The notes under the pieces are model-generated. The model saw only the letters and a list, made by a program, of their open reading frames with translations. It made no database searches and was not told the DNA's origin. This document shows positions 35,891 through 43,934 of a stretch of DNA of 64,000 nucleotides, one piece after another (position 1 is the first letter of the stretch; each line of letters starts with the position of its first letter). Source of the stretch: Allopusillimonas sp008369125. Its GTDB lineage: Bacteria; Pseudomonadota; Gammaproteobacteria; Burkholderiales; Burkholderiaceae_B. The DNA is taken from positions 372,001 to 436,000 of the forward strand of contig NZ_VOAY01000002.1 in assembly GCF_008369125.1 (NCBI RefSeq), in the 5' to 3' direction. The translations under genes were made by a program, and so were the position numbers.

Positions 35891-36562
35891 ATGAACTATC
35901 ACTTTCAATTCGATGCTGTCTTTGCCGCCTGGCCACTTTTATTGACCGGCACAATAAACACCATTGAGCTTTCGCTGGCCGCCATGGTCATTGGCTTTTT
36001 AATCGCCGTTTTTTGCTCATGGGGCAAGAGCAGCACGATACGCCCGTTGCATTGGTTTATTGACGCGTACATAGAGACTATTCGAAATACGCCCTTCTTG
36101 ATTCAACTCTTTTTCTTTTACTTTGCACTGCCCACGGTGGGGCTGCAAATGTCGGCGACGACCGCTGCACTGGTAGCCATGTTTGTGAATCTGGGCGCCT
36201 TTTCCACTGAAATTTTGCGTGCTGGGGTCGAAGCGATTCCGAAAGGACAAGTGGAGGCCGGCCTGGCTCTGAACCTCAAGCGTTATCAGGTGTTTATTCA
36301 CATCGTGCTACGTCCCGCATTGCGAAAAATCTTTCCTGCTTTATCTAGCCAATTCATTTTGCTAATGCTTACGTCAAGCATAGTCTCGACGATCTCGGCA
36401 GACGATCTGGCTTCAGTAGCTGCGAATATTCAGTCGCTAACGTTCCGCAGCTTTGAAATCTATATTGTGGTGACGATTATCTACTTTCTTCTGTCTCTTT
36501 CGTTCATGGGGCTATTCAGGCTGGCGTGGCGTCGTTTCTTGTACTACCCGGAGGGTCGTTGA
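35891..36562 (+). CDS. Polar amino-acid-type ABC transporter permease 1
   Basis: 223 residues, about five membrane helices, HisM/GlnP family: 'LLLTGTINTIELSLAAMVIGF', 'YIETIRNTPFLIQLFFFYFALP' and the EAA loop 'EAIPKGQVEAGLALNLKRYQVF'. ATG 35891 gives a family-like start; an in-frame ATG at 35864 is possible. It pairs with the permease encoded one base downstream. Confidence 0.9.
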   Translation: MNYHFQFDAVFAAWPLLLTGTINTIELSLAAMVIGFLIAVFCSWGKSSTIRPLHWFIDAYIETIRNTPFLIQLFFFYFALPTVGLQMSATTAALVAMFVNLGAFSTEILRAGVEAIPKGQVEAGLALNLKRYQVFIHIVLRPALRKIFPALSSQFILLMLTSSIVSTISADDLASVAANIQSLTFRSFEIYIVVTIIYFLLSLSFMGLFRLAWRRFLYYPEGR

Positions 36563-36563
36563 A

Positions 36564-37214
36564 ATGCGTGAACTTTCAGTGACCGACCTGTGGACCATTG
36601 TGCTTGCTGCCCGCTGGACGCTGGCATTGGCGGCTATCGCTCTAACGGGAGGCGCCATAGGCGGGCTAATCGTTGCCTTGGCACGCACATCCCCGTCCAA
36701 ATGGTTAATTGTGCCGGCACGGACATTCATTATGGTCTTCCAGGGCACACCGCTGTTGATGCAGCTCTTTCTGGTTTTCTTCGGCTTTCCAGTACTTGGC
36801 ATAACGGTGAACCCTTGGATTGCGGCTGGGGTGGCGTTGATACTTAACACCAGCGCATTTCTGGGCGATATTTGGCGCGGCTGCATTGAGGCCGTTCCAG
36901 CGGGTCAGGTCGAGGCGGCAAACGCACTTAACTTGTCGACCTTTCATCGACTTAAAGATGTGATTTTGCCGCAGGCGGCGAAAATTGCGGTGCCCCCAAC
37001 AGTGGGCTTTATGGTGCAGATCATCAAGGGTACCTCGTTGACCGCAATTATCGGCTTTTCTGAATTAACCCGTACTGCACAGATTATCAACAACTCGACG
37101 TTCTCGCCGATGCCAGTTTTCGCGCTGGTGGCATTTATTTACTTCTGCATTTGCTGGCCGTTGTCAAAGTGGTCACGTCGTCTGGAGCGACGCCTTTCTG
37201 CGTCGTTACGCTAA
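36564..37214 (+). CDS. Polar amino-acid-type ABC transporter permease 2
   Basis: 216 residues, about five membrane helices, same family as the preceding permease: 'FIMVFQGTPLLMQLFLVFFGFP' and the EAA loop 'EAVPAGQVEAANALNLSTF'. GGAGG lies at the end of the previous gene. The two permeases would form a heterodimeric channel with the ATPase encoded at 38136. Confidence 0.9.
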   Translation: MRELSVTDLWTIVLAARWTLALAAIALTGGAIGGLIVALARTSPSKWLIVPARTFIMVFQGTPLLMQLFLVFFGFPVLGITVNPWIAAGVALILNTSAFLGDIWRGCIEAVPAGQVEAANALNLSTFHRLKDVILPQAAKIAVPPTVGFMVQIIKGTSLTAIIGFSELTRTAQIINNSTFSPMPVFALVAFIYFCICWPLSKWSRRLERRLSASLR

Positions 37215-37267
37215 GACGCGTAACTCAACCATAAGTATGTACATACGATAATTTCAAGGAGATAACC

Positions 37268-38095
37268 ATGTATAACAATTTTCTGAAGAAGCTTTTAAAG
37301 CGCTGCCTCGTACCAATGATGGGGTCGCTGCTCATAGCATCGGCCGGCGCATCGCATGCCGCCGATTCTGGCAATTACTGGCAATCCGTCAAGGACCGCG
37401 GCGCCATCAAGGTGGGTGTGCTTGTTGATTGGCCGCCTTATGCTGCTGCCACTGCCCAAAACGAGCCCGATGGCTACGATGCAGATGTAGCCAAGCTTTT
37501 GGCCAAGCATTTTGGTTTGAATCTGGAGTTCGTCATTATGACCGGCCCCAATCGCATCCCGTTCCTGCTAACAGACAAGGTCGATGTCGTGGTGGGATCG
37601 CTGGCAATTACCCCCGAGCGAAAAGAACAGGTTCAGTTTTCCAACCCTTACTCGGCAGCAAGTATGGTGTTGCTTGGGCCGGTCAATGTGAAAATATCCG
37701 AACCCAAAGACTTTCCTAACTACCGAATCGGTGTGCCTCGTGCGAGCACGACGGATATCGGGTTAACCAAAGTGGCACCCAAGGACACCAAGCTGCACCG
37801 TTTTGATGATGATGCGTCAGCCTTGCAGGCAATGCTGGTAGGGCAGATCGATGCTGTGGGCACGTCCTCCGTGATAGCCGCGAGTATTCAAAAGCGCTAC
37901 CCAGGTAAATTCAAGGTTCTGTATGTCATCAACGAACAAGTAATGGCCATCGCAATGCGCAAAGACCGACCAGAACTGCTCAAGGCCATGAACGAATTCA
38001 TAGCCTCTGAAGTGGCCAGCGGCAAGCTGAATGCTTCGTTCGAAAAATGGCTTGACATGCCCCTGCCCGCCTCTGTCACCAACCCGTCGAACTAA
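37268..38095 (+). CDS. ABC transporter substrate-binding protein (SBP_bac_3 family)
   Basis: 275 residues: a signal peptide to about residue 32 (SHA-A), then 'GAIKVGVLVDWPPYAAATAQN' and 'DVVVGSLAITPERKEQVQFSNPY', the amino-acid-binding family core. An AAGGAG site precedes the ATG. Context (SDR, FAH hydrolase, IclR) suggests the ligand is a catabolic acid or amino acid rather than a standard nutrient; it cannot be named. A GC-rich hairpin follows the stop codon. Confidence 0.9.
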   Translation: MYNNFLKKLLKRCLVPMMGSLLIASAGASHAADSGNYWQSVKDRGAIKVGVLVDWPPYAAATAQNEPDGYDADVAKLLAKHFGLNLEFVIMTGPNRIPFLLTDKVDVVVGSLAITPERKEQVQFSNPYSAASMVLLGPVNVKISEPKDFPNYRIGVPRASTTDIGLTKVAPKDTKLHRFDDDASALQAMLVGQIDAVGTSSVIAASIQKRYPGKFKVLYVINEQVMAIAMRKDRPELLKAMNEFIASEVASGKLNASFEKWLDMPLPASVTNPSN

Positions 38096-38110
38096 TACAA
38101 ACGGCTCAGT

Positions 38111-38131
38111 ACGCGCGCCGGCGGCGCGCGT
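38111..38131 (+). other. Perfect GC-rich hairpin between binding-protein and ATPase genes
   Basis: Arms ACGCGCGCC/GGCGCGCGT with a three-base loop, 16 bases after the binding-protein stop and directly before the ATPase start. No U-tract follows. It probably stabilises the upstream mRNA or dampens downstream expression, giving excess binding protein. Confidence 0.6.
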
Positions 38132-38135
38132 CATT

Positions 38136-38897
38136 ATGGATAACGCTTCGATGACAGACGTACAGCCCATTATTACCTTTTCCGGCGTGGAAAAATGGTA
38201 CGACCAGTTTAAGGTGCTTCACGGTATCGACCTAAATGTCGCTCGCGGTGAACGTATTGTGATCTGCGGGCCTTCAGGCTCGGGAAAATCTACCCTTATT
38301 CGTTGCATCAACGGCCTCGAGAGCATTCAGTCTGGTCATATCGTTGTCGCGGGGATCGATATTACCGCCAACCGTCATAACGCCGAAAAAATTCGTCGGC
38401 ACGTTGGCATGGTGTTTCAGCAATTTAACCTGTTCCCGCACTTGACGGTGCTTGAAAACTGCACCCTCTCGCCAATACGATCCCAGAAAGCCAGCAAGGC
38501 CGAGGCAAAAGAAGTGGCTATGCATTACCTTTCGCGCGTGCGTATTCCTGATCAGGCCAACAAATACCCCAGCCAGTTATCAGGTGGCCAGCAGCAACGC
38601 GTCGCAATTGCACGAGCCTTATGCATGAAACCAGAGATCATGCTTTTTGATGAACCCACTTCGGCACTGGACCCTGAGATGGTCAAAGAGGTTCTGGATA
38701 CGATGATTTTGTTGGCCGACGATGGCATCACCATGTTGTGCGTCACTCACGAAATGGGATTCGCCCGAAGCGTGGCCGACCGAGTCATTTTCATGGCTGA
38801 CGGCAATATCGTCGAGCAGGCACCACCCGAAGTATTCTTTACATCGCCAACACATCCAAAAACGCGCAGCTTCTTGGGGCAGATTCTGAATCATTAA
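38136..38897 (+). CDS. Polar amino-acid-type ABC transporter ATPase
   Basis: 253 residues (GlnQ/HisP type): Walker A 'GPSGSGKST', Q-loop 'FQQFNLFPHLTV', signature 'LSGGQQQRVAIARAL', Walker B 'IMLFDEPTSALDPE' and the switch His in 'CVTHEMGFARSVADR'. The start is ATG 38136 or ATG 38151; neither has a strong ribosome site, and a hairpin lies immediately upstream. It completes the four-gene transporter. Confidence 0.93.
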   Translation: MDNASMTDVQPIITFSGVEKWYDQFKVLHGIDLNVARGERIVICGPSGSGKSTLIRCINGLESIQSGHIVVAGIDITANRHNAEKIRRHVGMVFQQFNLFPHLTVLENCTLSPIRSQKASKAEAKEVAMHYLSRVRIPDQANKYPSQLSGGQQQRVAIARALCMKPEIMLFDEPTSALDPEMVKEVLDTMILLADDGITMLCVTHEMGFARSVADRVIFMADGNIVEQAPPEVFFTSPTHPKTRSFLGQILNH

Positions 38898-39254
38898 TCT
38901 CCGCACGGGGAAGTGTGTTCATGTTTTCTGAGCCATAACAACGCGTTCATATCGATCGACACCGCTACCATCCCGTTCGACGGTAGCGCGACTACGTCCT
39001 TATCACGCTTGAGATTCAGCTGTTTCTCCAAACCCATTTCTCTGTTTGCATACGCCAGCTTGGCGCGGAGCGCCACCACCGCTGAGAATTACAGCGCGCC
39101 GATGCAAAACGCTGTAAATTGAGATTTAAGGAATAGGCCACAGCGGTGAATTTTGGGTTTCGTTTTATCCGTGCTGTGGGGCAACTGGCCCAATTTGCGC
39201 GTCAGATCAAGGCGTACAGTTGCGTCAGCAACAGACTCAACGCATGAGGGAATA
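38898..39254. other. Intergenic region, no gene seen
   Basis: About 357 bases between the ATPase and VOC genes. A short open frame (38913-39122) has no ribosome site or recognisable content. Nothing else is assigned. Confidence 0.5.
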
Positions 39255-39656
39255 ATGACCACACCCATCACCAAAGGCGCCAATCACATCGGGCTCACCG
39301 TATCAAAAATTGAAGAGAGTGCGGCCTTTTTTGTTTCCATTCTCGGATGGAAAGAGTTGCGCAGAAATAACGAGTACCCAGCCATTTTTGTGGGCGACGG
39401 CAGTGTCGTGCTGACGCTATGGGCAGTAAAAGGGCTGCCAGCTACGCCATTCGATAGAAAAAGCAATGTGGGCCTGCATCATCTGGCATTACTCGTCGAA
39501 AGCGAAGCCTCGTTAAACGAAGTTCACGAGCGTCTGAAAAAAAGCGGGACGCCAATAGAGTTTGCACCGCAACAGGTGGGGCTAGGCCCTGCGAAGCACA
39601 TGATGTGCTTCGAGCCCAGTGGCATTCGGGTGGAATTTATTTGGCCGGGAAACTAA
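39255..39656 (+). CDS. VOC-superfamily (glyoxalase/dioxygenase-fold) protein
   Basis: 133 residues, two beta-alpha-beta-beta-beta modules: 'ANHIGLTVSKIEESAAFFVSI' and 'LHHLALLVESEASLNEVHERL'. Metal-ligand candidates are His in 'NHIGL', His in 'LHHLAL' and Glu in 'RVEFIW'. Members include glyoxalase I, epimerases and extradiol dioxygenases; the specific activity is unknown. Position after the catabolic operon suggests a related step, but the 357-base gap leaves that open. ATG 39255 begins the fold directly. Confidence 0.85.
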   Translation: MTTPITKGANHIGLTVSKIEESAAFFVSILGWKELRRNNEYPAIFVGDGSVVLTLWAVKGLPATPFDRKSNVGLHHLALLVESEASLNEVHERLKKSGTPIEFAPQQVGLGPAKHMMCFEPSGIRVEFIWPGN

Positions 39657-39869
39657 GCCTGGTTTGACGCGTGGAGCACGTTGCGCTGTTGCAACTGTGC
39701 GCTTACAGCACAGCGCGCTTGAGCGCCTCGGGGCTAAACGCCACCCGAAATGGGCGAAAATGCCTGGAACACCGACCACGCGCAGAAACTTCAACAGTGA
39801 CGCGCTTCTTGTAATGTAGTTCTATTGTGACTACAACCTAGTCTTACATGCCATTTTCGGAGAATCACC

Positions 39870-40136
39870 ATGAGCACCGCCGACACCTACGTCCGCGCTC
39901 GCATAGACACAGACACCAAGGAGCGTGCTGCCTGTGCGCTCGAAGCAATGGGGTTAACGATATCCGATGCAATCCGTCTACTAATGCTGCGCATCGCCGA
40001 CGAACACCGCCTCCCCTTCGACGTTAAGGTACCGAACGTCAAAACAAAAAAAGCTATTGCCGAGCTAGAAGCAGGTAAAGGAAAGACGTTTTCCAGCATT
40101 GACGAACTGATGACTGACCTGCATGCGGACGATTGA
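39870..40136 (+). CDS. relB: RelB/DinJ-family antitoxin
   Basis: 88 residues: an N-terminal ribbon-helix-helix 'YVRARIDTDTKERAACALEAMGLTISDAIRL' (seen as YVRARIDTDTKERA then GLTISDAIRLLML), followed by 'HRLPFDVKVPNVKTKKAIAE', the DinJ pattern. GGAG precedes the ATG. It overlaps the start of the disrupted yafQ toxin frame by 14 bases, the normal coupling. With the toxin dead it would be an orphan antitoxin and autoregulator. Confidence 0.92.
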   Translation: MSTADTYVRARIDTDTKERAACALEAMGLTISDAIRLLMLRIADEHRLPFDVKVPNVKTKKAIAELEAGKGKTFSSIDELMTDLHADD

Positions 40137-40404
40137 TCGCTAATCGGCCTTCAAACGAGATGACAAGCGTGAGTCCAAAGGACGACACCGTGCCACACTA
40201 GATGACACGCTTAAGTCAGTGTTAATTCTGTTGGCAACCGACCAGCCCTTAGAAACACGGCACCGCGATCATGACCTGTCCGGCGATTGGGCAGGCTACC
40301 GTGAATGCCATGTCAAACCTGATCTGCTACTCATCTACCGCAAGTCTGATCCAGACACGCTCAGACTGGCTCGACTTGGTTCGCACAGCGAGCTTTTCGG
40401 CTAA
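40123..40404 (+). pseudogene. yafQ: YafQ-type mRNA interferase toxin with in-frame TAA at codon 7
   Basis: From ATG 40123 the frame reads MRTIDR-stop-SAFKRD..., then continues to the family C-terminus ending 'GSHSELFG'. The stop is TAA at 40141-40143, where relatives have Gln (CAA/CAG), so a single C-to-T change explains it. Downstream active-site residues are retained: His in 'RDHDLSGDW', His and Asp in 'CHVKPDLLL', His in 'GSHSEL'. A GTG restart at 40219 would miss about a third of the fold. Its last 44 bases overlap the convergent threonine aldolase gene. Confidence 0.85.
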
Positions 40405-41524
40405 ACACCTCTGAATAAAACTCTTTGAACGCAGCGATGGTTTCATCGATGTCGGCTGTGGTCACGTCCATATGCGTTACGAGACGGGTAGTCGGTGCGA
40501 TGCCGGCATAAATACCGCACTTTCTTAGAAATACTGCAAGATCCGCGCAGTTGGGCTCGGGAATATCAACATAGACCATATTAGTCTCAGGCTGCCGCAC
40601 GGTGATTTGCGTAATATCGGCAAGGCCGCTGGCAAGCCGGGTGGCGTTCTCATGATCTTCTTGCAGGCGTAAAATATTATGATCCAAAGCATATAAGCCT
40701 GCCGCAGCCAAAATGCCGGCCTGGCGCATACCGCCCCCCAACATTTTGCGCCAACGCCTCGCGCGTCCAATAAACTCTTCGGTTCCGCACAGAAGCGAGC
40801 CGACGGGCGCACCCAAGCCCTTGGAAAGACAAAACGACAGGCTATCAAACCCTTGTACAGCGTCAGGCAGACTGATGCCGAGTTTTGTCGCGACATGCAC
40901 GACGCGGGCACCATCCAGATGTGTAGACAAACCCTTTTGATGTGCAAGCGCCGTGGCCGAAGCCACATAATCCAGCGGCAGTACCCGGCCTTGCCAGGTA
41001 TTTTCCAATGCGAGCAATCGCGTGCGGCTAAAGTGAACGTCATCTGCCTTAATCGCGCGCCGGATATTTTCAAGCGCCAACGTGCCATCCGCCTCATGAG
41101 CTATCGGCTGTGGCTGAATGCTACCCAGCACAGCCGCACCCCCGGTTTCGTACTTGTAAAGATGCGCTTCTTGCCCCGCGATGAACTCGTCGCCCCTATC
41201 GCAGTGGGTCATGAGTGCAAGCAAGTTGCTTTGGGTACCCGAGGGCACGAACAGCGCAGACTCATAATTAAAGAGTGCAGCCGCCCGTTCCTGCAACAGG
41301 TTAACCGTGGGATCATCACCCATCACATCGTCACCGACTTCGGCGGCGGCCATGGCGGCTCTCATCCCTGAACTGGGCCGGGTAACCGTATCACTACGCA
41401 AGTCTATCGATTTCGGAAAATCTATCGATTTAAGTGCATCTGTCGAGTTAAACGTACCTGTCGATTTAAGTGAATCTTTCGACTCATGCGAATCTGTCGA
41501 TTTAAGCGAATCTGTCGATTTCAT
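40361..41524 (-). CDS. ltaE: Low-specificity L-threonine aldolase with N-terminal hexapeptide repeat
   Basis: 387 residues. From about residue 39 it is a normal fold-type I PLP enzyme ('SIDLRSDTVTRPSSGMRAAM'), with the PLP lysine in 'SFCLSKGLGAPVGSLL' and the Asp of 'THLDGARV'. It cleaves L-threonine/L-allo-threonine to glycine and acetaldehyde. The first 43 residues are seven six-residue repeats that end inside the normal N-terminus. Start: ATG 41524 or ATG 41545, the latter overlapping the upstream gene. It is co-transcribed with the D-threonine aldolase/D-serine dehydratase-like gene. Confidence 0.92.
   Translation of the reverse strand: MKSTDSLKSTDSHESKDSLKSTGTFNSTDALKSIDFPKSIDLRSDTVTRPSSGMRAAMAAAEVGDDVMGDDPTVNLLQERAAALFNYESALFVPSGTQSNLLALMTHCDRGDEFIAGQEAHLYKYETGGAAVLGSIQPQPIAHEADGTLALENIRRAIKADDVHFSRTRLLALENTWQGRVLPLDYVASATALAHQKGLSTHLDGARVVHVATKLGISLPDAVQGFDSLSFCLSKGLGAPVGSLLCGTEEFIGRARRWRKMLGGGMRQAGILAAAGLYALDHNILRLQEDHENATRLASGLADITQITVRQPETNMVYVDIPEPNCADLAVFLRKCGIYAGIAPTTRLVTHMDVTTADIDETIAAFKEFYSEVFSRKARCANQVEPV
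41396..41521 (-). repeat. Seven 18-base tandem repeats coding hexapeptides at the N-terminus of ltaE
   Basis: Units encode KSTDSL, KSTDSH, ESKDSL, KSTGTF, NSTDAL, KSIDFP and KSIDLR. The last is the native 'IDLRSD' beginning of threonine aldolases. The array therefore looks like amplification of the gene's own first 18 bases. The unit is a multiple of three, so copy-number change keeps the frame. Confidence 0.9.
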
Positions 41525-41534
41525 AATCTGCTCA

Positions 41535-42674
41535 TTACCACCCATTAAACCGTGGCCACACGGCGACGACTTGGTTAGATTTATTTAACACGTTGTACTC
41601 GGCATATTGCGCCGCCGTCGAACAGGCATGGTTGGGCAAAATGCGAACTTGATCGCCGACTGCCAGTTGCGGGCTGATTGATGGGTCTGCTGAGCGATGC
41701 GCGATGATGCCGTGTTCCTGGTTTGCGCCCACAAGAATAAAACCCTCTAATGGCCTTCCTTCTTCATCGCAAACCAGACCATACCCCTGGTCAGTGACCT
41801 GCCCGGAGGTACCGCGATCGCGCGACATTGCCATCCATCCTGCGTCAATGATTGTCCATCCTTTGGCAGCCTGGTGGCCAATAACTGTGCCCAACACGCT
41901 GATCGCAATATCGTCGGTGCGGCATACGTTCAAACCGGCCATCACAAGGTCGAAAAAAACAAAAACCCCTGCCCGGACCTCTGTGACGCCTTCAAGATGC
42001 TCGGCGAATAGCGCCGTGGGTGTCGACCCGACACTCACCACAGGGCAGGCCAAGCCTGCAGCTCGCAAACGATTGGCAGCGGTCACGGCCGCCAGCCGTT
42101 CTTGTTCAGCCATGGCCCGTATTGCCTCGACGGAGCGGCAATCGTAAGAACCGCCTGCATGGGTGAGAACGCCCTTCACGTTGACCCCGGCGGCATCAAG
42201 AAAGCAAGCAATCTCGGTAAGCTCCGGTGCATCGGGGACGAGCCCTGAACGATGGCCGTCTGAATCGATCTCGATCAGCACATCAAGAGGATGTTGCATA
42301 GTTGGTGCAGCATCAGCCAGCATCTGCGCGGCTTCCATGCTGTCCAGAATCAGGGAGAGCTGCACACCCTCTTGCAGAAGACGTGATACATGCGCGAGCT
42401 TATTGGGAGCAATGCACACGGCGTAAAGAATGTCTTTGACCCCATGGCTGGCAAAATAATCTGCCTCGCGCAAGGTCGAGACCGTGATGGGGCCTTCGCT
42501 GGTATCCATTAGCCGGCGTGAAACGTCGATGCTTTTGTTGGTTTTGACATGCGGACGGAAGCTGACGCCCAGCGCTTGCATTCGGCCACGCATGTGATCA
42601 ATATTATTCTGCATACGCGCTTCGTCCAACAACAGGCACGGTGTTTCAAGCGTGGCAAGATTGCGTTCAGACAT
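41535..42674 (-). CDS. D-threonine aldolase / D-serine dehydratase family PLP enzyme (DSD1-like)
   Basis: 379 residues, alanine-racemase-type fold III: PLP lysine K44 in 'FRPHVKTNKS', 'VSVGSTPTALF' phosphate loop, and a C-terminal metal site 'HGIIAH' plus 'PNHACSTAAQ' (His and Cys ligands as in eukaryotic D-serine dehydratase). It acts on D-3-hydroxy-amino acids. GAGG precedes ATG 42674. The stop lies 11 bases before ltaE, so D- and L-hydroxyamino-acid cleavage are encoded together. Confidence 0.9.
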   Translation of the reverse strand: MSERNLATLETPCLLLDEARMQNNIDHMRGRMQALGVSFRPHVKTNKSIDVSRRLMDTSEGPITVSTLREADYFASHGVKDILYAVCIAPNKLAHVSRLLQEGVQLSLILDSMEAAQMLADAAPTMQHPLDVLIEIDSDGHRSGLVPDAPELTEIACFLDAAGVNVKGVLTHAGGSYDCRSVEAIRAMAEQERLAAVTAANRLRAAGLACPVVSVGSTPTALFAEHLEGVTEVRAGVFVFFDLVMAGLNVCRTDDIAISVLGTVIGHQAAKGWTIIDAGWMAMSRDRGTSGQVTDQGYGLVCDEEGRPLEGFILVGANQEHGIIAHRSADPSISPQLAVGDQVRILPNHACSTAAQYAEYNVLNKSNQVVAVWPRFNGW

Positions 42675-42962
42675 CAGATTATCCTCGGGAAAGATTCCGT
42701 CGAACCTTCCCACGGTCTTCGGCCTGTGTCAATCGTTTGTTTCAGCCCAGGAAGAGGAAGGCCCGCTTCGTTGCTGGGGAGGGGTCAGGACGTTACAAAC
42801 CTCCAAGAAAACTGCTGATCGCGGCCCCCTAAGCAGCTTTTGGTGCTGAGCCTGATCAGCTGTAATGTAGCGAGTAAGCGTGCACCAACCGCGTCCGGAG
42901 ATAGACCGACGCACCATACTTCAGTATGATTAAATCCTATTCAATCAAGTCTAGAGAGTTCC

Positions 42963-43241
42963 ATGCGAACCACACAACAATTCAGCATTACCCTACCAAA
43001 TGAGATGGCTAAATTGGTGCGCGGCAAAGTTTCATCTGGAGAGTATGCAAGCGAGAGTGAAGTCATCCGCGATGGTCTGCGAGCACTACTTGCCCGCGAC
43101 CAGGCGGTACAAAACTGGTTACTTAATGAAGTGGCGCCAGCGTACGATGCAATCAAGGCAGACCCAACACGCAGTATTTCAGCTCAGGATGTGCGCGCGA
43201 ACCTTACCGCCGAATATAAAAAGGCACACAAGGCGGGCTGA
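42963..43241 (+). CDS. parD: ParD-family ribbon-helix-helix antitoxin
   Basis: 92 residues: 'QFSITLPNEMAKLVRGKVSSGEYASESEVIRDGLR' is the ParD/CopG fold (core FSITLPNEMAKLV and YASESEVIRDGLRAL). A C-terminal toxin-binding tail follows. It precedes parE with a one-base overlap (TGATG). It should repress its own promoter and neutralise ParE. Confidence 0.92.
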   Translation: MRTTQQFSITLPNEMAKLVRGKVSSGEYASESEVIRDGLRALLARDQAVQNWLLNEVAPAYDAIKADPTRSISAQDVRANLTAEYKKAHKAG

Positions 43242-43651
43242 TGTCAACGTATACCGTTGTCTTCACTCCTGAAGCACAACAACAACTACAGGCGCTGTAC
43301 CGCTACATTGCGCTACAGGGTGCACCACTAACAGCACAGCGTTATACAGACGCCATCGTTTCAACTTGCGAGAGATTGGCCAGCTTTCCGATGTGTGGCG
43401 TGGCACGAGAAGACATCCGACCGGGGCTACGATTAACCCATCACAAAAAACGTACGATCATAGCCTTCACCGTGAACGACAAGGTTGTGACCATTCTCGG
43501 AATACTCTATGGTGGCCAGAACATTACTGCGGCTTTTGACTCGGATGAATCCGCAACGAAACCAGTCAGGGACTTAGCTGAGCCCACACCAGATAACGGC
43601 AGCTATCTACCACCACATAAAAAGAGTCAAGCCGAAGATAACCTTATTTAA
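43241..43651 (+). CDS. parE: ParE/RelE-superfamily toxin with extended C-terminus
   Basis: 136 residues. The first 95 or so are a ParE fold: 'VVFTPEAQQQLQALYRYIAL', 'LASFPMCGVAREDIRPGLR' and 'KRTIIAFTVNDKVVTILGILYGGQ'. The last 40 residues are polar and Pro-rich, longer than usual ParE (about 95-105). ParE toxins poison DNA gyrase; the target here is inferred. This is the only apparently intact toxin-antitoxin pair in the window. Confidence 0.9.
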   Translation: MSTYTVVFTPEAQQQLQALYRYIALQGAPLTAQRYTDAIVSTCERLASFPMCGVAREDIRPGLRLTHHKKRTIIAFTVNDKVVTILGILYGGQNITAAFDSDESATKPVRDLAEPTPDNGSYLPPHKKSQAEDNLI

Positions 43652-43756
43652 TACCGAACACATAATGGCCTCACCGCATGCCTTGGGCATGGGGATGCGC
43701 GACTCTATTAGGTACGCCACTCAAAAGCTCAAAAAAATAGCCTGCACGGCCCAATT

Positions 43757-43864
43757 ATGCTAGTGTTCGCTCTGAATCATTGCCAAAACCCCTGGCACCA
43801 AGACTGGGGAATCTATAAAAACAATCGTTGCAACCATTGTGGTCACGCTCTAAAAATTGAATGA
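43757..43864 (+). CDS. Possible 35-residue Cys/His-rich small protein
   Basis: ATG 43757 to TGA 43864 encodes 35 residues with 'ALNHCQNPWH' and 'RCNHCGHALKIE'. The spacing His-Cys...Cys-x2-Cys-x-His could form a zinc knuckle. It lies 70 bases before the second TAXI binding-protein gene. No strong ribosome site is visible and no homologue is recognised, so it may be non-coding chance or a small regulator. Confidence 0.35.
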   Translation: MLVFALNHCQNPWHQDWGIYKNNRCNHCGHALKIE

Positions 43865-43934
43865 TAAATGCGCTTTCAGAAAGCGCTTTGCTGGCCCGGT
43901 TGTATACGTCGATTTTCACAAGAGGAGACACTTT

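Noticed and set aside
38913..39122. 69-codon frame after the ABC transporter ATPase gene
   Set aside because: No ribosome site and low information content; treated as non-coding.
40141..40143. Stop in yafQ as a recoding or selenocysteine site
   Set aside because: The codon is TAA, the position is Gln in relatives, and no recoding signal is visible; simple nonsense mutation suffices.
41396..41521. 18-base repeats as a CRISPR array
   Set aside because: Units are contiguous, degenerate and in frame within a gene, with no spacers.
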